Numbered from the stretch's first letter, positions 1 to 35,357 are shown. The stretch: DNA of 64,000 nucleotides from Cladorhizidae sp. MBARI D1340-BT2 (GCA_028752905.1 JAQNBH010000005.1:3396328-3460327), one strand, 5' to 3'. Notes: generated by a model from the sequence alone, not told the origin. A program made the numbers and translations.

Positions 1-1320
1 CACTAGCACAATACAAGGCAAGCTGTAATGAGGCCGTGTGGACTGCTGTGTAAAGCCACTCATTTCTCCACCAGCACAATACAAGGTAAGCTGTAATGAG
101 GCAGTGTGGACTGCTGTGCAAAGCCACTCATTTCTCCACCAGCACATACAAGGTAAGCTGTAATGAGGCAGTGTGGACTGCTGTGTAAAGCCCTCATGTC
201 TCCACCATCACAATACAAGGCAAGCTGCAATGAGGCAGTGTGGACTGCTGTGTAAAGCCACTCATGTCTCCACTAGCACAATACAAGGCAAGCTGTAATG
301 AGGCAGTGTGGACTGCTGTGTAAAGCCACTCATGTCTCCACCAGCACAATACAAGGCAAGCTGCAATAAGGCAGTGTGAGACTGCTGCGTAAAGCCACTC
401 ATTTCTCCACCAGCACATACAAGGTAAGCTGCAATGAGGCAGTGTGGACTGCTGTGCAAAGCCACTCATGTCTCCACCAGCACAATACAAGGCAGGCTAT
501 AATGAGGCAGTGTGGACTGCTGTGCAAAGCCACTCATGTCTCCACCAGCACAATACAAGGCAAGCTGCACTGACAGTGTGAGACTGCTGTGCAAAGCCAC
601 TCATGTCTCCACCAGCACAATACAAGGCAAGCTGTAATGAGGCAGTGTAAGACTGCTGTGTAAAGCCACTCATGTCTCCACCAGCACAATACAAGGCAAG
701 CTGCAATCAGGCAGTGTGAGACTGCTGGGCAAAGCCACTCATGTCTCCACTAGCACAATACAAGGCAAGCTGCAATGAGGCAGTGTGGACTGCTGTGCAA
801 AGCCACTCATGTCTCCACCAGCACAATACAAGGCAAGCTGTGTGAGGCAGTGTGGACTGCTGTGCAAAGCCACTCATTTCTCCACCAGCACAATACAAGG
901 TAAGCTGTAATGAGGCAGTGTGGACTGCTGTGTAAAGCCACTCATTTCTCCACCAGCACAATACAAGGTAAGCTGTAATGAGGCAGTGTGGACTGCTGTG
1001 CAAAGCCACTCATGTCTCCACTAGCACATACAAGGTAAGCTGTAATGAGGCAGTGTGGACTGCTGTGTAAAGCCACTCATGTCTCCACCAGCACAATACA
1101 AGGCAAGCTATAATGAGGCAGTGTGGACTGCTGGGCAAAGCCACTCATGTCTCCACCAGCACAATACAAGGCAAGCTGCAATGAGGCAGTGTGGACTGCT
1201 GTGCAAAGCCACTCATGTCTCCACTAGTAGTACAATACAAGGCAAGCTGTAATGAGGCAGTGTGGACTGCTGTGCAAAGCCCTCATGTCTCCACCAGCAC
1301 AATACAAGGTAAGCTACAAT
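1..1320. repeat. Minisatellite, unit about 65-68 bp, roughly 20 copies, continues off the left edge
   Basis: Each unit contains 'gaggcagtgtggactgctg', then 'aaagccactcat', then 'ccaccagcacaatacaagg'. Copies differ by single substitutions and 1-3 bp indels, so the short open frames inside are by-products of the repeat. The array lies beyond the last LMAN2 exon found and may be in its next intron or its 3' flank. Confidence 0.95.
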
Positions 1321-1345
1321 GAGGTAGAAAGAGACAATGTCACAA

Positions 1346-1421
1346 TTATAATGACCTTCTCAATAATCAACTTGAAATTTACTCTCTCTCGATGCTTCAC
1401 TTTAAACTTCATCCTGAGAGG
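1346..1421 (+). repeat. Diverged arm of the foldback/MITE family
   Basis: 'accttctcaataatcaac' followed by 'ttgaaattt', 'tctctcgatg' and 'cttcatcctga' matches, in the same order, the left arm of the element at 43545-43775 and the arm at 47596-47710. Only one arm is present, and it is eroded towards its inner end. Confidence 0.6.
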
Positions 1422-2397
1422 AATAAAAGTCGCTTTCAAAACGACAGTACATACATGCCAGGCCAGTCGCAGGGAAGCACCCTTTGTAGTGCCACACTTA
1501 TGCAATGGTGCCTTCAATTATATCCCAGACTTCGACCATTCATGTGGGAAGCCCCAACAATCTCTTTGTATGTACCCTCAAGGGAAAAACCAAACCCATT
1601 GTAGATAATAATAAAGACCCATCGGGTAAGAATTGACCACGTAATTACTTTATGCCTGAATACTCAGAGTTTCTCGTACCCATTTTTCTTCTTGCCTTGT
1701 GAATTGTTGAGTTGGAATGATGATCCAAGAGAGTTAATTTTGTGTTTAAGCCTCACATTTACTTCCTCTTGCAATGATGGCTACCTCTGCTCGTGTATTA
1801 TATGAGCAATGATGTACTGAATGCCTAGGCCTTCGCCAGAAGCCCAGAAAGAGGGGGAAAAGCCGATTTTGTAATATGGCTTGTTATATGGTGGAAGGTG
1901 GTCAAAACTAAACATCACAAGTTTGAGAGTTTGAGGAGATGCTCTAGTTGTCCGAAATATATCTTTTAGGAGGGAGGGCAGGATGTTCAACTCCCCCCCC
2001 CCCTGTTCATAGTTGGGATGGGTAACCTATTGCTAATCGTGACTGCTGGTCATGCTTGGCACGTACTACCAGTACTCACTAAATAATACCTGAATAAGCT
2101 AGCAATGGCCACTCTAATACACATTGCGACTGACTTCACTCTCTAGTTTAAATTCATGACATCCACACAACTATTTGGGCACTCTTCATCAGTGAAGAGA
2201 AGAACCATGCTTGTGACATGCCGCCATGAGCTAGAAGTAACCATAAGGCATGTTCGGATTGAAGCTCAGAAATTGTTTTGGGTTATGAAGTAACAGGTGT
2301 TTAAACAACGGGACAAAGGACCTTGCAAATGCATCTTCACAGGCTGCAGGAAGTCCAGTAAGAAACCAAGGACAACTGCAAGCACAAACTCTTGACT

Positions 2398-2528
2398 CGA
2401 CTCCGTTACCTTCACCGAGGCTTCACATGCACAACAAACATGCCAGCTGCTGATGTATGCATCAAGCTTCTTGTAAAACAGGTTAGACCTAATCTAGAAT
2501 ATATGATGCTTCTAGGCTGCAACAACTG
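2398..2528 (+). mobile_element. Possible LINE reverse-transcriptase remnant
   Basis: One frame reads RLRYLHRGF, then about 15 residues on PAADVCIKLL, then VKQVRPNLEYMMLL before a stop. The order 'L-x-L/R-R-G ... ADL ... V-RP-LEY' resembles the thumb region that follows the catalytic domain in non-LTR retrotransposon reverse transcriptases. No YxDD motif, no further domain and no element ends are visible, so this is a short fossil at best. Confidence 0.3.
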
Positions 2529-2656
2529 ACTTAAGTAACACAACCTACAGACTCATGCAGCAAAGAAAATCATCCTCTCAGCTAGTGCTGCAATGACAGC
2601 TAATAGACGTAGAATGCCCCACGTGTATTTCTAATACTTCACAATGAGATGTTCCA

Positions 2657-2872
2657 CAGCAATGTGTGTATTTATTATTGTATGCACTGCATGTAAGCTG
2701 GGTTATTGCAGTGGTTTACATGCCTCACACAGCAATGTGTGTATTTATTATTGTATGCACTGCATGTAAGCTGGTTATTGCAGTGACTTACATACCTCAC
2801 ACAGCAATGTGTGTATTTATTATTGTATGCACTGCATGTAAGCTGGTTATTGCAGTGGCTTACATGCCTCAC
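2657..2872. repeat. Three tandem copies of a 72-73 bp unit touching the LMAN2 exon 7 donor
   Basis: Copies start near 2657, 2730 and 2802. Each holds 'cagcaatgtgtgtattta', 'ttgtatgcactgcatgtaag' and 'ttattgcagtg'. The last copy runs into the 5' splice site of LMAN2 exon 7 (donor at 2871-2876 on the minus strand). Confidence 0.9.
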
Positions 2873-2876
2873 TCAC

Positions 2877-23803
<20,927 letters not shown>

Positions 23804-23857
23804 TCAGTTCTGCAAAGGCAAGAGGAAATCAAGAAGCTCGTCAGTTATTTACCAAAA
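23804..23857. promoter_or_regulatory. 54-bp head-to-head gap between LMAN2 and UVSSA start codons (bidirectional promoter candidate)
   Basis: LMAN2 starts at 23803 on the minus strand and UVSSA at 23858 on the plus strand. No TATA box is obvious. On the minus strand 'cctcttgcctttgcag' ends 6 bases before the LMAN2 ATG and looks like a 3' splice site, so the LMAN2 leader may be spliced. The UVSSA ATG has A at -3 and G at +4. The short gap implies a shared promoter, or transcripts that start inside the neighbouring gene. Confidence 0.6.
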
Positions 23858-26800
23858 ATGGTGAGGTCTGGTAAGGCGTCTCTAAATTAATTGGCATGCG
23901 CATATTTGCGTTATTATATACACATAAAAATGCAACAATCTTCCTTAGGGCTGGTGGATCTGAACCTCAAACGGGATCTCCATGAACTACTGGAGAAGTT
24001 GACTCATTCAGGTGCCCCTTCTCTGGACCAAGGACTTATGAAACGAGTCAAAACGATATGCAAGTGAGATTTTGGAATCAAGAGTTCATGTTTGCTATAA
24101 GCACAGCACCACAAACTCAAGTTAGATGCTTGATATCTGTGTCTCTCTGTTGTTAGGCAATCTGACAGTCACATAAGAATGGCCTACCAGCTGGTAATGA
24201 AGGACCTTGCCAAGAAACATGCGCAGGTACGGTTATCTGCATTCCAGGTCTTGAGTGAGCTCTTCAACCGGTCAAACTTGTTTAGACAACTCTTATTATC
24301 CGACTTCAAGAAGTTTGCTAGTCTTGTGACAGGAACAGACCCTGCCCTTCCCCTCCCCCCACCCAAGGATGCTGCAGCTCAGCTCAAGATGAAAAGCGTC
24401 TTGGCCATCAGAGAGTGGAACCAAAAGTTTGGGCAAGGTTACCCGGAACTGAGACTGGGCTTTAATTTCCTCAAGTTCAATAGGAAGGTGGGTATGTTTG
24501 ATTGATGCTCAGTTGTTCAAGTTAATTTTCTCGTATCTCATAAGTATTGACAGTGATCAAAGCCTATAACCCACTGCCCATATAAGGCACACCCACCAGT
24601 GCATGACTCATCAACGCCAAGTTTTAAAACCACAAAAATCCTAATATTTTGACTGTCAATATTTCCAGCAACATTGTTCCAGGAAGTACGATAACACTCC
24701 ATATATTTACCCACTTTTCAAAATGGTGGAGGAGGAAGGGGGGGCTCTTATCTCAGCTAAAACTCACGCCATCAGCACAACTGCCTGAAGGATATTAGCT
24801 CCAAAAAGACTCGCAAGTGTGTGGCTTGAATCCTTCTCCCTCAAGGTAGTAAGACAGAAGCCGAAAACCCCCATAGAAAAAGTGGAAACATCTTGAAATC
24901 TTGACATTCATCTTCAAGGATCGATGCATCTGCAGTGCATCCCTCCTCCTCCCACATGTACTGTAAACGCTCCAATTATGTAATTAAGCATCAAAATTGA
25001 TTCCCTCCCCATAAGCTCAATTTCTAATGATGTGTCTTGGATGACATTAATTTTTTTCATTTCCTATGTCTATCACCTCTAACCTCGCTAACCTCGCGAT
25101 CAAATATACGACTATTCCCTTTCACTTGGATAGTTAGCGGCTACCATGTAGATCACCAATATATGGACTTTGCAAATCGGTGAAAGTAGCTACAACAAAA
25201 TGCGATGATCCTCATGACAGATCTAGTGTAACTTACTCTGCTCTAGCTAGATTCTGTACTGCAATGTTTTGTATCAACAGAAAAGCTTGAAGCTCAGCAA
25301 GTGTCAAAGCTCGAATCTACCTCTGTAGCCGCTGCCAGGGGAAGGAGCCGCAGGTACTTTCCGTGGTCTTCTAGGTCCTCTTTTCACCTCCTTAGGTTTT
25401 GGTCGCTGGCTTGGCTTCCAAGTCAGCACCAGAGGACTCTCTTTGGAAAACACAGCGAAGTGGTTCATCTCGATTCACCTAACCATGTAACTCCATGTAA
25501 CTAAATAAGCATTTTAGACGCATAATTAGAGCATTTATGGTAACTTCTGTACAATAGGTCCGTTCATGATGACTATAATGCCAGAAGACTGCACATCCAT
25601 GACTCGTCAGTTACTCGATTGTGGTAGAAAGGTGTGGATAGTGATGTCGTTGAGATGATGCAATCATGCTAAGCTCCACACGCTGTTCTGCAACCGGGAT
25701 TGGGTAGTGAAGATTGGCATTCAAAATACTAGCTGGGCTGTGCTGTGCAGTGAATCTGAACTGAGTGGTCAGTTGATTTACTGATGAATAAATACTAGCT
25801 GGGCTGTGCTGTGCAGTGAATCTGAACTGAGTGGTCAGTTGATTTATTGATGAATAAATATATACTAGCTTGTGCAGTGAATTCTGAACTGAGAGTTTAC
25901 TGGTGAATAATCTTCAAACATTAAGCAAACAAAAGCAAGGAAGTAAACAACAACAGTGTGTGTGTGTGGTGTGTTGTGTGTGTGATGTTTGTGTGTTTGT
26001 TGTGTGTGTGTGTGTTGTGTGTGTGTGTGTTGTGTGTGTGGACTTTAGCAACAAACATGGCATAGAATAACAGTGGCTATGTTTGGTTAGCTCGGGAGTT
26101 CTCCTGAGGGAGCCTGTAGCTGATCCCCGGCTGACTCTAAGAAAGTATAGTATGCGCTGTCTTGTGTAGATACAAGGTGTTTAATAGGAGTGGTGTAGTA
26201 TAGGTAGATACGAGGTGTTTAATAGGAGTGGTGTAGTATAGATAGATACAAGGTGTTTAATAGGAGTGGTGTAGTATAGATAGATACGAGGTGTTTAATA
26301 GCAGTGGTGTAGTATAGATAGATACGAGGTGTTTAATAGGAGTGGTGTAGTATAGATAGATACAAGGTGTTTAATAGGAGTGGTGTAGTATAGATAGATA
26401 CAAGGTGTTTAATAGGAGTGGTGTAGTATAGATAGATACAAGGTGTTTAATAGGAGTGGTGTAGTATAGATAGATACAAGGTGTTTAATAGGAGCGGTGT
26501 AGTATAGATAGATATGAGGTGTTTAATAGGAGTGGTATAGTATAGATAGATACAAGGTGTTTAATAGCAGTGGTGTAGTATAGATAGATACGAGGTGTTT
26601 AATAGGAGTGGTGTAGTATAGATAGATACAAGGTGTTTAATAGGAGTGGTGTAGTATAGATAGATACGAGGTGTTTAATAGGAGTGGTGTAGTATAGATA
26701 GATACGAGGTGTTTAATAGGAGTGGTGTAGTATAGATAGATACGAGGTGTTTAATAGGAGTGGTGTAGTATAGATAGATACGAGGTGTTTAATAGGAGTG

Positions 26801-29800
26801 GTGTAGTATAGATAGATACAAGGTGTTTAATAGGAGTGGTGTAGTATAGATAGATACGAGGTGTTTAATAGCAGTGGTGTAGTATAGATAGATACAAGGT
26901 GTTTAATAGGAGTGGTGTAGTATAGATAGATACGAGGTGTTTAATAGGAGTGGTGTAGTATAGATAGATACAAGGTGTTTAATAGGAGGGGTGTAGTATA
27001 GATAGATACGAGGTGTTTAATAGGAGTGGTGTAGTATAGATAGATACGAGGTGTTTAATAGCAGTGGTGTAGTATAGATAGATACAAGGTGTTTAATAGG
27101 AGTGGTGTAGTATAGATAGATACGAGGTGTTTAATAGGAGTGGTGTAGTATAGATAGATACGAGGTGTTTAATAGGAGTGGTGTAGTATAGATAGATACG
27201 AGGTGTTTAATAGGATTAGTTCGTCCCTGCTCATTGGTTTGCTGCTATTTTGTCTGCCACAATGTTGAGCTAAAAAAGGGGGAGGGGTGGGGACCTGTAG
27301 CCTGTGGGCAAAGTGATGTTGATAGTTCTGTCTTTGGGATCAGGCAGTCCAATATTAAACATTAGGCTTAATTAAAGTACTTGCGAAGAGCCATAGCAAG
27401 CTCTGGCTCTGACAGATGGCATGGCTAGAACAGGAAGTAGTTCTCTAGCATGTGATACGTACGTACATGCATGCATGTAGATGCATGTGTGCATCTTCAC
27501 GTATTAATGATATTTTCTCATAAATATTTCGTCAGGTATATTTTTGTGGTTGACCCCACCCACAAAAACTATTTGACAAGGGGAAAATCCCGAACTCATG
27601 TCAAAACAGAAAAGAAATGGGACTCTCATGTAACCGCATATGGTGACCCCTTACCAGTATATAAGACATGGCTTTAAATGGTAAAGGGTCATTGTGCAAT
27701 CCAACATATGCTTGCTTGCTTGTTGTTGTTGCTTGTTGTTGTTGTTGTTGCTTGTGTATGTTATACTTGAGATGTTATACTTGAGCGGTGAAACACTACA
27801 CTAAGTCAGAGTTCTACGAAGTCTACTGGGAGCTTCTGGGTCTCCAGGGCATTTAAACAAACTTGTTAATTCTTGTTGGGCTCTGCGCATACCAGCACAT
27901 GCCTTACCTTGTTGTTATACCCAACCAACCGAACAGTAGATATTTTGGTAGAGGGTCAGCCACAGCCTTGCCCAGGAGAGAACTCCAGAAGCCTAACACC
28001 AGCAGGGCCGAGTATGGGTCATTTGTTCTGCTTTATAAAACAATGTAGACATTAACTTTAATTGTGTTATTGACAAAGTTATTCACCGGACGCTCCTTAC
28101 TGACGGCTTTATTCCGCAATTAAGAAGCAGAGCAGTTGTGCAATGCATTAGAACATTTTGGAATCTTCTGGTACTACAATTTTTATAATTATGTGTAAGT
28201 TATACTGCAAGAAAACAAGAGAGATAGACACATGAATATCCTTGACAATGAATGCTTATCATGTGTGTGTGTTTTGGGGGGTGGGGGTGGGGGCTCTGCT
28301 GGTTCACTACCTTAGAGAAAGATCCAAGGCACACTTTGTTGTGTTTTTGGAGCCAACAGCAGCTGACACCATATAAGGCAACTAAGAATCCGATGTGAGT
28401 TCTAGATGAGATATGAACTTTCCCCCCTATTTTATTTAGGGGAGGAACAAGACTGTTCCCATGCAGACCACAACCAGTTAGATGATCCTTTACCATATTT
28501 AGGATCATATACGCCTATATACAGGGCTCCCCAAGTGGCCTACATTTGGCAGGTTCTTCCCGCTTTCACTTATTAGCCAACCCCTGACCTGAAGGCTAAG
28601 TAGAAAACCCCACCAAGCTCAGATGCACACGCATGCATGTGAGACTGTGAGCCACACCCCTTGGACTCGAGAGTGAGGTTTGAAAATGCGCACGTACGTG
28701 GCGGTGAAGAGAAAGCTGTTTTGATGTTCCAGATAGACTCCTTGAACTTCTGGTCATGTATCCAACCTCTAGCCAATGATGTACACAGCCATGTACCCAA
28801 CCTGTGAGAAGGTGCAAACCAAGGGTACGATGTACAGTATGTGATTTAATGTTTGGAATCGTTCATCAGGTAAACATGATGTCGAGTATCATCGAGGGCA
28901 GTAAACTTAAGCATTTAGACCTAGTAATTAATTTGTGTCACACAGTCTTACACCTTTCTTCCCTGGCCCACCATCACAAGAGACGGTAACAAATGCCGAG
29001 GTCATTCTACCTCCTTCTTTTTAGAGCACACTTTACCATTTTCTGCCCACTCGGCTCCTGTCTTTCGTACGATGTTTCCAGATAGTGAGAGAAGCAAGTT
29101 TGGGTGTGAACAGCTGGCAATTGCCTCCTCATTGCATAATCCACTCACTGGTTGAGCACCTTCATCAAAACCCTTTCAGCCCGGCCATTGATGGCAGTAG
29201 CAATACAGACACTGGGAACATGTGTACTGGTGGAGAGGGTTGTGGGAATGGTCTGGCACATGCTTGGTGTTGGACTGCACTGCAGGAGGTTTCTTCATGC
29301 AAGTGTCCAAGGCATTTGAAGAAGATGGCTGGTGTGGACTGCACTGCAGGAGGTTTCTTCATGCAAGTGTCCAAGGCATTTGAAGAAGATGGCTGGTGCA
29401 GACTGCAGTACAGGAGGTTTCTTCGTGCAAGTGTCCAAGGCATTTGAAGAAGATGGCTGGTGCAGACTGCAGTGCAGGAGGTTTCTTCGTGCAAGTGTCC
29501 AAGGCATTTGAAGAAGATGGCTGGTGTCGGACTGCAGTACAGGAGGTTTCTTCATGCAAGTGTCCAAGGCATTTGAAGAAGATGGCTGGTGTCAGACTGC
29601 AGTACAGGAGGTTTCTTCATGCAAGTGTCCAAGGCATTTGAAGAAGATGGCTGGTGTCGGGTGTCGGACTGCAGTACAGGAGGTTTCTTCATGCAAGTGT
29701 CCAAGGCATAAATTTGAAGAAGATGGCTGGTGTCGGACTGCACTGCAGGAGGTTTCTTCATGCAAGTGTCCAAGGCATTTGAAGAAGATGGCTGGTGCAG

Positions 29801-32800
29801 ACTGCAGTACAGGAGGTTTCTTCATGCAAGTGTCCAAGGCATTTGAAGAAGATGGCTGGTGTCGGACTGCACTGCAGGAGGTTTCTTCATGCAAGTGTCC
29901 AAGGCATTTGAAGAAGATGGCTGGTGTCGGACTGCACTGCAGGAGGTTTCTTCGTGCAAGTGTCCAAGGCATTTGAAGAAGATGGCTGGTGCGGACTGCA
30001 GTGCAGGAGGTTTCTTCATGCAAGTGTCCAAGGCATTTGAAGAAGATGATGTGCCTTGGCATAATATCATAATTAAGCTTAGAGAATACCTCAGTCAATG
30101 TGGGAAGGCATAATGGCCTTTATAGGGCCAGAAATAGCCGTGTACATAATACACCTTTGATTGTCCATGCTACATTATTCATAACACTCCATTAACACTC
30201 CATCATGCAGCACAGGCACTTGCCAGAGTGGCAGTGACATGTGTGGGTGACTTTCTTCTTGACATATTCTACTTTTGGGGGACAAGAGTATCAAGCGACA
30301 GGCATTGCTGAAGGAGTATTGTGAGTTTTGTGATCAAGACTACAGCAAAATCTTGAAGTTTGGGGGTTCCTCTCTGACTAAGCAAGCAAGGAAGTCTGCG
30401 CCAACTGAGTCAGTACTCTAGTTTGAGGAGCAGTCAGCCAGTAGAGGGATCCATGTCTAACACCATCACAAGCACACTTTGCCGATCCTCTTACACAGGC
30501 GTGCTTACTGCTTCCTCAGTCCATTTTTCCTGTCTACAAACCTGAACCAACTAAGTGGTACAAAGCGATGAGCCAGAAATTCATTCGTATGCTTCCAACG
30601 TTTGTATGCAAGCTCCTGGTAAGATGTTTGAAGGCGGAAGTGCTGACTTTGGAGATATGACAAGTATCGATGTTGATGACCAAGACAATATCCTTCCTTT
30701 CTGGCCGAGTGACGATTGGATTCCGCACCCAATCAACAATGACTTCACAAGACTTTTTGCCACAAGAGAAATGTCTTGTCACTGAGCACTGTTGGCATTT
30801 ATGATTGAAGCTGTAACATGCCATACCTTACGTGCCCCGGTATCAAAGCATGCAGACTTTGTACAGTTTGATCGGCACCACACTGCTGACTTTGAATTCC
30901 TCCTATTTCTGGTTGAAAAGTTTCTCCAAAACTGTAGGGCAGCATGGACATATTAGTTGACCAGTTGACTGACTATCCGAGCCTGCAAGATTATGTGTTG
31001 GTGATTTAGCGCATAGATCCAATGTGGAACTACTTGTGTACTCTTCAGGGCTTTGATGAACGTAGCTACACTGCTCTTACCCCAGAGCAATGCAGAAGAA
31101 GAATGGATCTCCTCAATGGTTGCAAAGAATTTAAAAAAATTCTGAGCTAGCCCACCCAACCTACTAACATCACTCCCAGCAATCTTGTCATGCAAAGTGA
31201 ACTGCTTCAACCGCTCGGACTGCTTTAAGCTCAAGCCGTAGGACACTGCTGGAAAATGCAAAAAAATATATGCTAGGTATGAGATATAATGTGATCGCAG
31301 GATCTTTGACCAACTTATTCTCCTAACCCTGCCATGGGCGTATTCGCCATATGGCACAAAATAGAAAGCCGGCTACTAAATTAATTGTAAAAAATTAACT
31401 GTTTGTGTACAAAGCGTGAAATATCGCACAAGCACACCAAAACCTGTTCCATCGCAAACAAAAATATAAAGAACGCGTGGCTTGGGTAACTATGGTGACC
31501 GTGGACGTCAAACTTCACTTCTGGTATCTCGAAAACCTATGGCAATCCGTTCTAACAGAGATGAAGCTATTGACCAGCTTTTCCAGGACGATTTTGGCCT
31601 CTCCAAGAATGACAGAAGTAAAGATGAAGGAGAAAGTGTGTTCATGTACCTGGGAAGCAATGCAGTCCACTGTGAAGCAGTAGTAAGCCCCTTTAGTCCT
31701 ACACCATCTTGTGAGGATTCGATGGGCAGTGAGAGTCAGCTGGACTTCTTCAGAGATAAGATGTTAGGTCAAGCACAAAAGTGTTTAGAATGAACTCGAC
31801 TTTTTTCCTGGGCTGGGATTAGGTTGTGCAATCATGTGATAGCAATTTCTCCAGCAATATGACTGATTAGTCCATGGCTCTGGCAACTCTTCCTGCTCAT
31901 CGTGGCATAGTCATGGATGCAGTCGAGCTAGTTCTCCTGGCCATCAACTACTGGTGGCTCTGTTGCTGGTATGGATATATGCCATAATTTAGTAGGAGTG
32001 TAATTGTATGGTAGCTCTGTTATCTTTCCGTGTTCTAGACGCCAAGACGACTCCTGCTCGTCCTGGCATAGTCGTGGTTGTCCTGGTCCATCTACCCTGC
32101 AGGTCACCCACTTCATAGTAACAGGTTGCATTGGTGACCAAAGTTGACCTAATAACACGTCTGGTTTCATTTATATCGTGGCCCCGTGTCTAATGTGTGA
32201 AGGCAAAGGTTTATCTTCAAAATGTTGGTAATCATGTCACATTATGTGGTGCAATTAACCTTTATCATGATTTCTTCAACTTGTCGAACTCCTCCACATG
32301 ACGTGGTCGACTGCTGTTCAGTACTTCAATGGCCAACGTGGCAAGATTTCAATTTATAAATGGGCAGATTATAATGATATTCATATTCATTTGGTTTGTT
32401 TCTAAGCAACCAAAATTCATCACATTGTTGGTATGCATAACCCGAAGTTTAGTGGGAAATGGTCAAGTGTTGAAAGACAACAGTTGCTAAGGAAAAAACC
32501 TTTTTGTTCCTTATAACAAGATTGACGGAACTCATTAGCTATCACCTGATGTATTGTTGCACCTGATGTATTGTTGCTAGGCAATATTCTTCACCTCTCT
32601 TGCATAATGTGATAATCATTCATTTTGTAGAATATTATTATCCGCAGATAATTAAGTATTAAGTGAGCTTTTTTTTGCCATGACATTTTTCTCAACGTGT
32701 AAGTTTAATTAACACAATTTTTGTGTGTTGATAACGATAACAATTGCAGCCCAACATGTTTGATGCATAGTATCAATAAATTATGTAGCTAGGGACAGGA

Positions 32801-34024
32801 TGGCCAGCATTTGCCCTCAACAAACTTGTGACCTATGCTATATACTGCTGCTTTTAATCTGTTCAATAATTGGTGAATATGATCTTAAATGGTAAAGGGT
32901 CATCTAACTGGTTGCGGTCAACAGTGCACTCGTGTTTCCTTCCTTTTTGACCCTTCAGTTCTGTTGTTTGGTTTTGAAATAAAACTGTCTATGTTGTGGC
33001 AGCGCTTCAAGTCAAGCTCAGCTACTGCCATCCTTCAAGTGTCCTTGAACTAATCACATTAAATAGAGCACACCAAATGTAAAGATGCCACACCCAACAG
33101 CATTTAGATGATGTAATCACATCCACAACTAAAACAAGGCATTATTTAGCTGCAAGCACTAACTCGTTATAAGTGAGGACATCTTCACCATTCTTGTGTG
33201 TGTGTGTGTGGTGTGTGTGCATGTGTGGTGTGTGTGCATGTACGGTGTGTGTGACAGTCATCCATAGAAACCAGACTTAGTGCCATTTTATGGTCTCTCC
33301 CACCTGAAGTCGTGGTTGTGCTCTAGTTGCTTGGTTGCTTGACACTGTCTATTTGCTCCATGAGAGAGATGAGGATGGGAGCTCCATGAGAGAGATGAGG
33401 ATAGGAGAACTAGAGCAGAGTCAGCAAGGGGTGCTTACATAGTAACAAGAGTCTCTAGTGAGTAGCCACTGAAAGCAAGTTTTCTCTGTTGTCTGAACCT
33501 TTAATAGATCCATTCTAAAATACATTGTTTATTCTATAGACTTCCTTTGGTAGAACTCCAAGTCTGATAAAAGAGTGCACATCTTATACTAGTGATAGTG
33601 TCTGAGGACAAGGAAGCCTAACTCACTCAGGGATGGAGCAAGACAGACTTGCTGAACTCAGTGATGGTAAAATAGATGCCATGAAACTTCCACTTATGAG
33701 AATCCTAATTGATATCCCCATGCACATATAGACCACACAGACTGTAAATAATATATCTTGTAGGGGGGGAGTCCCTGTTTCGAGTGTTAATTAAAATTAA
33801 AATTAAATGCCCACATAATAAGTTTTAACCACACCCACAAGCTTGAAATTTACCCTGTATTTTGCGCACCCACAACTCTCTTGGTGACCCTTCAAAACTA
33901 GCTTCTAGAGAAGCCGCAACTGAGGGGTCAAGAACAGAACAGAGCCTAAAGGTGTTCCCGAGTTACTTCCAATGACATTTCCTGCTACTTAGTAGTGCAG
34001 TCTGGCATCACACACACACACACA

Positions 34025-34055
<31 letters not shown>

Positions 34056-35322
34056 TGCATGCACACAGTGCAAAATGATAAGACCTTAAGTTATGTATGT
34101 GCCTGTCAGAGTATATGCCCGTCAGACTTATTAATATGACACTCCACAACTCCATATGTCTGCATAGAGCAGGTGGACTTTAAGCAGCTGTTGGTTCATG
34201 ACGAGGTGCAGAGGAGGAGGAGGGAGGAGAGGGAGACTCGACAGATGACCATCCTTCAGCAAAGGGTACAGGAAGTTAAACAAGAGATGGAAGACTTGAA
34301 GGGAGAGCTCAACTCCTGTCTGACTGAAATGGAGGCCTGTTTCAATCTGCTGCTGCCACGATTTGACCAACCAGATATTTACAAGTCACATGATAGTGCC
34401 GGTGATCTGCATGGGGGAAGATGTGCGGTAGATCATCATGGTGACAGTCCTCCAGCAAAGAAGCAAAGAAGGACCACTACGTCAAGTTCTTCTTCGTTTG
34501 TGTCACTTGATGAGGGTGAGGACAGCGAGTGTGAGGTGGAGGATGAAGGGGTGGGGAGACAAGGTGAGGATGGAGAAGAGGGTAAGATGGAAGAGGGAGA
34601 AGGAAAGATGGTTGGGGGAGATAAGAAAAGGGAAGGAGAGAGAGAACAGCCGGATACGGGTTCATACAGGGTTGTGTTAGAGAATGAGTCTTCCAATGAC
34701 CTGTCCAAAGGGAATACTGACAGTTCTGACCTGCCCAAAGGGAGTTCTGACAGTTCTGACCTGTCCAAAGGGAGTTCTGACCTGCCCAAAGGGAGCACTG
34801 ACAGTTCTGACCTGTCCAAAGGGAGTTCTGACAGTTCTGACCTGTCCAAAGGGAGTTCTGACCTGCCCAAAGGGAGTTCTGACAGTTCTGACCTGTCCAA
34901 AAGGAGCACTGACAGTTCTGACCTGCCCAAAGGGAGTTATGACAGTTCTGACCTGCCCAAAGGGAGTTCTGATGCGCCCAAAGGGACTTCACCGCTTGCT
35001 GGTGACTGTGCAGACTCTAGCTCTGGTTCTGACTCGGACAGCGATGTGGAGTGGGAGGATGTTGCACCATCAACAACTCCTAGTGAGGCGGGCACTGATG
35101 CAGGGTGTCTGGTGATGCAGGAACACGGGCTCGCCTTGCGAGGCCTAGTTGTCCCAGTTAAGCTTGGGCTTCATGTGGAAGTACGGGAGACAGAAGACAA
35201 TACCGCCATCTTGTCTTCCCTCAGAGAGAACAGACTACTACTTCTGACCCATCTTCTCCCCACACTCAACAAATGTCTGGAGGTATGATTGTGTTATTGC
35301 ACACACCATCTCTGAGGGGCAG

Positions 35323-35357
<35 letters not shown>

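Larger units (their letters stand above)
1321..2656. other. Unique spacer left of the LMAN2 exons
   Basis: I see no host exon here on either strand. I looked on the minus strand for the missing LMAN2 stalk and transmembrane exon and did not find it. The stretch holds a relic of the MITE family (about 1346-1421) and a possible reverse-transcriptase remnant (2398-2528), both listed separately. Confidence 0.5.

Noticed and set aside
29085..30113. Cys-rich repeated frames (AGGFFMQVSKAFEEDGWC and similar)
   Set aside because: The unit length varies by one to three bases, so no frame runs through; the same peptide appears in several frames.
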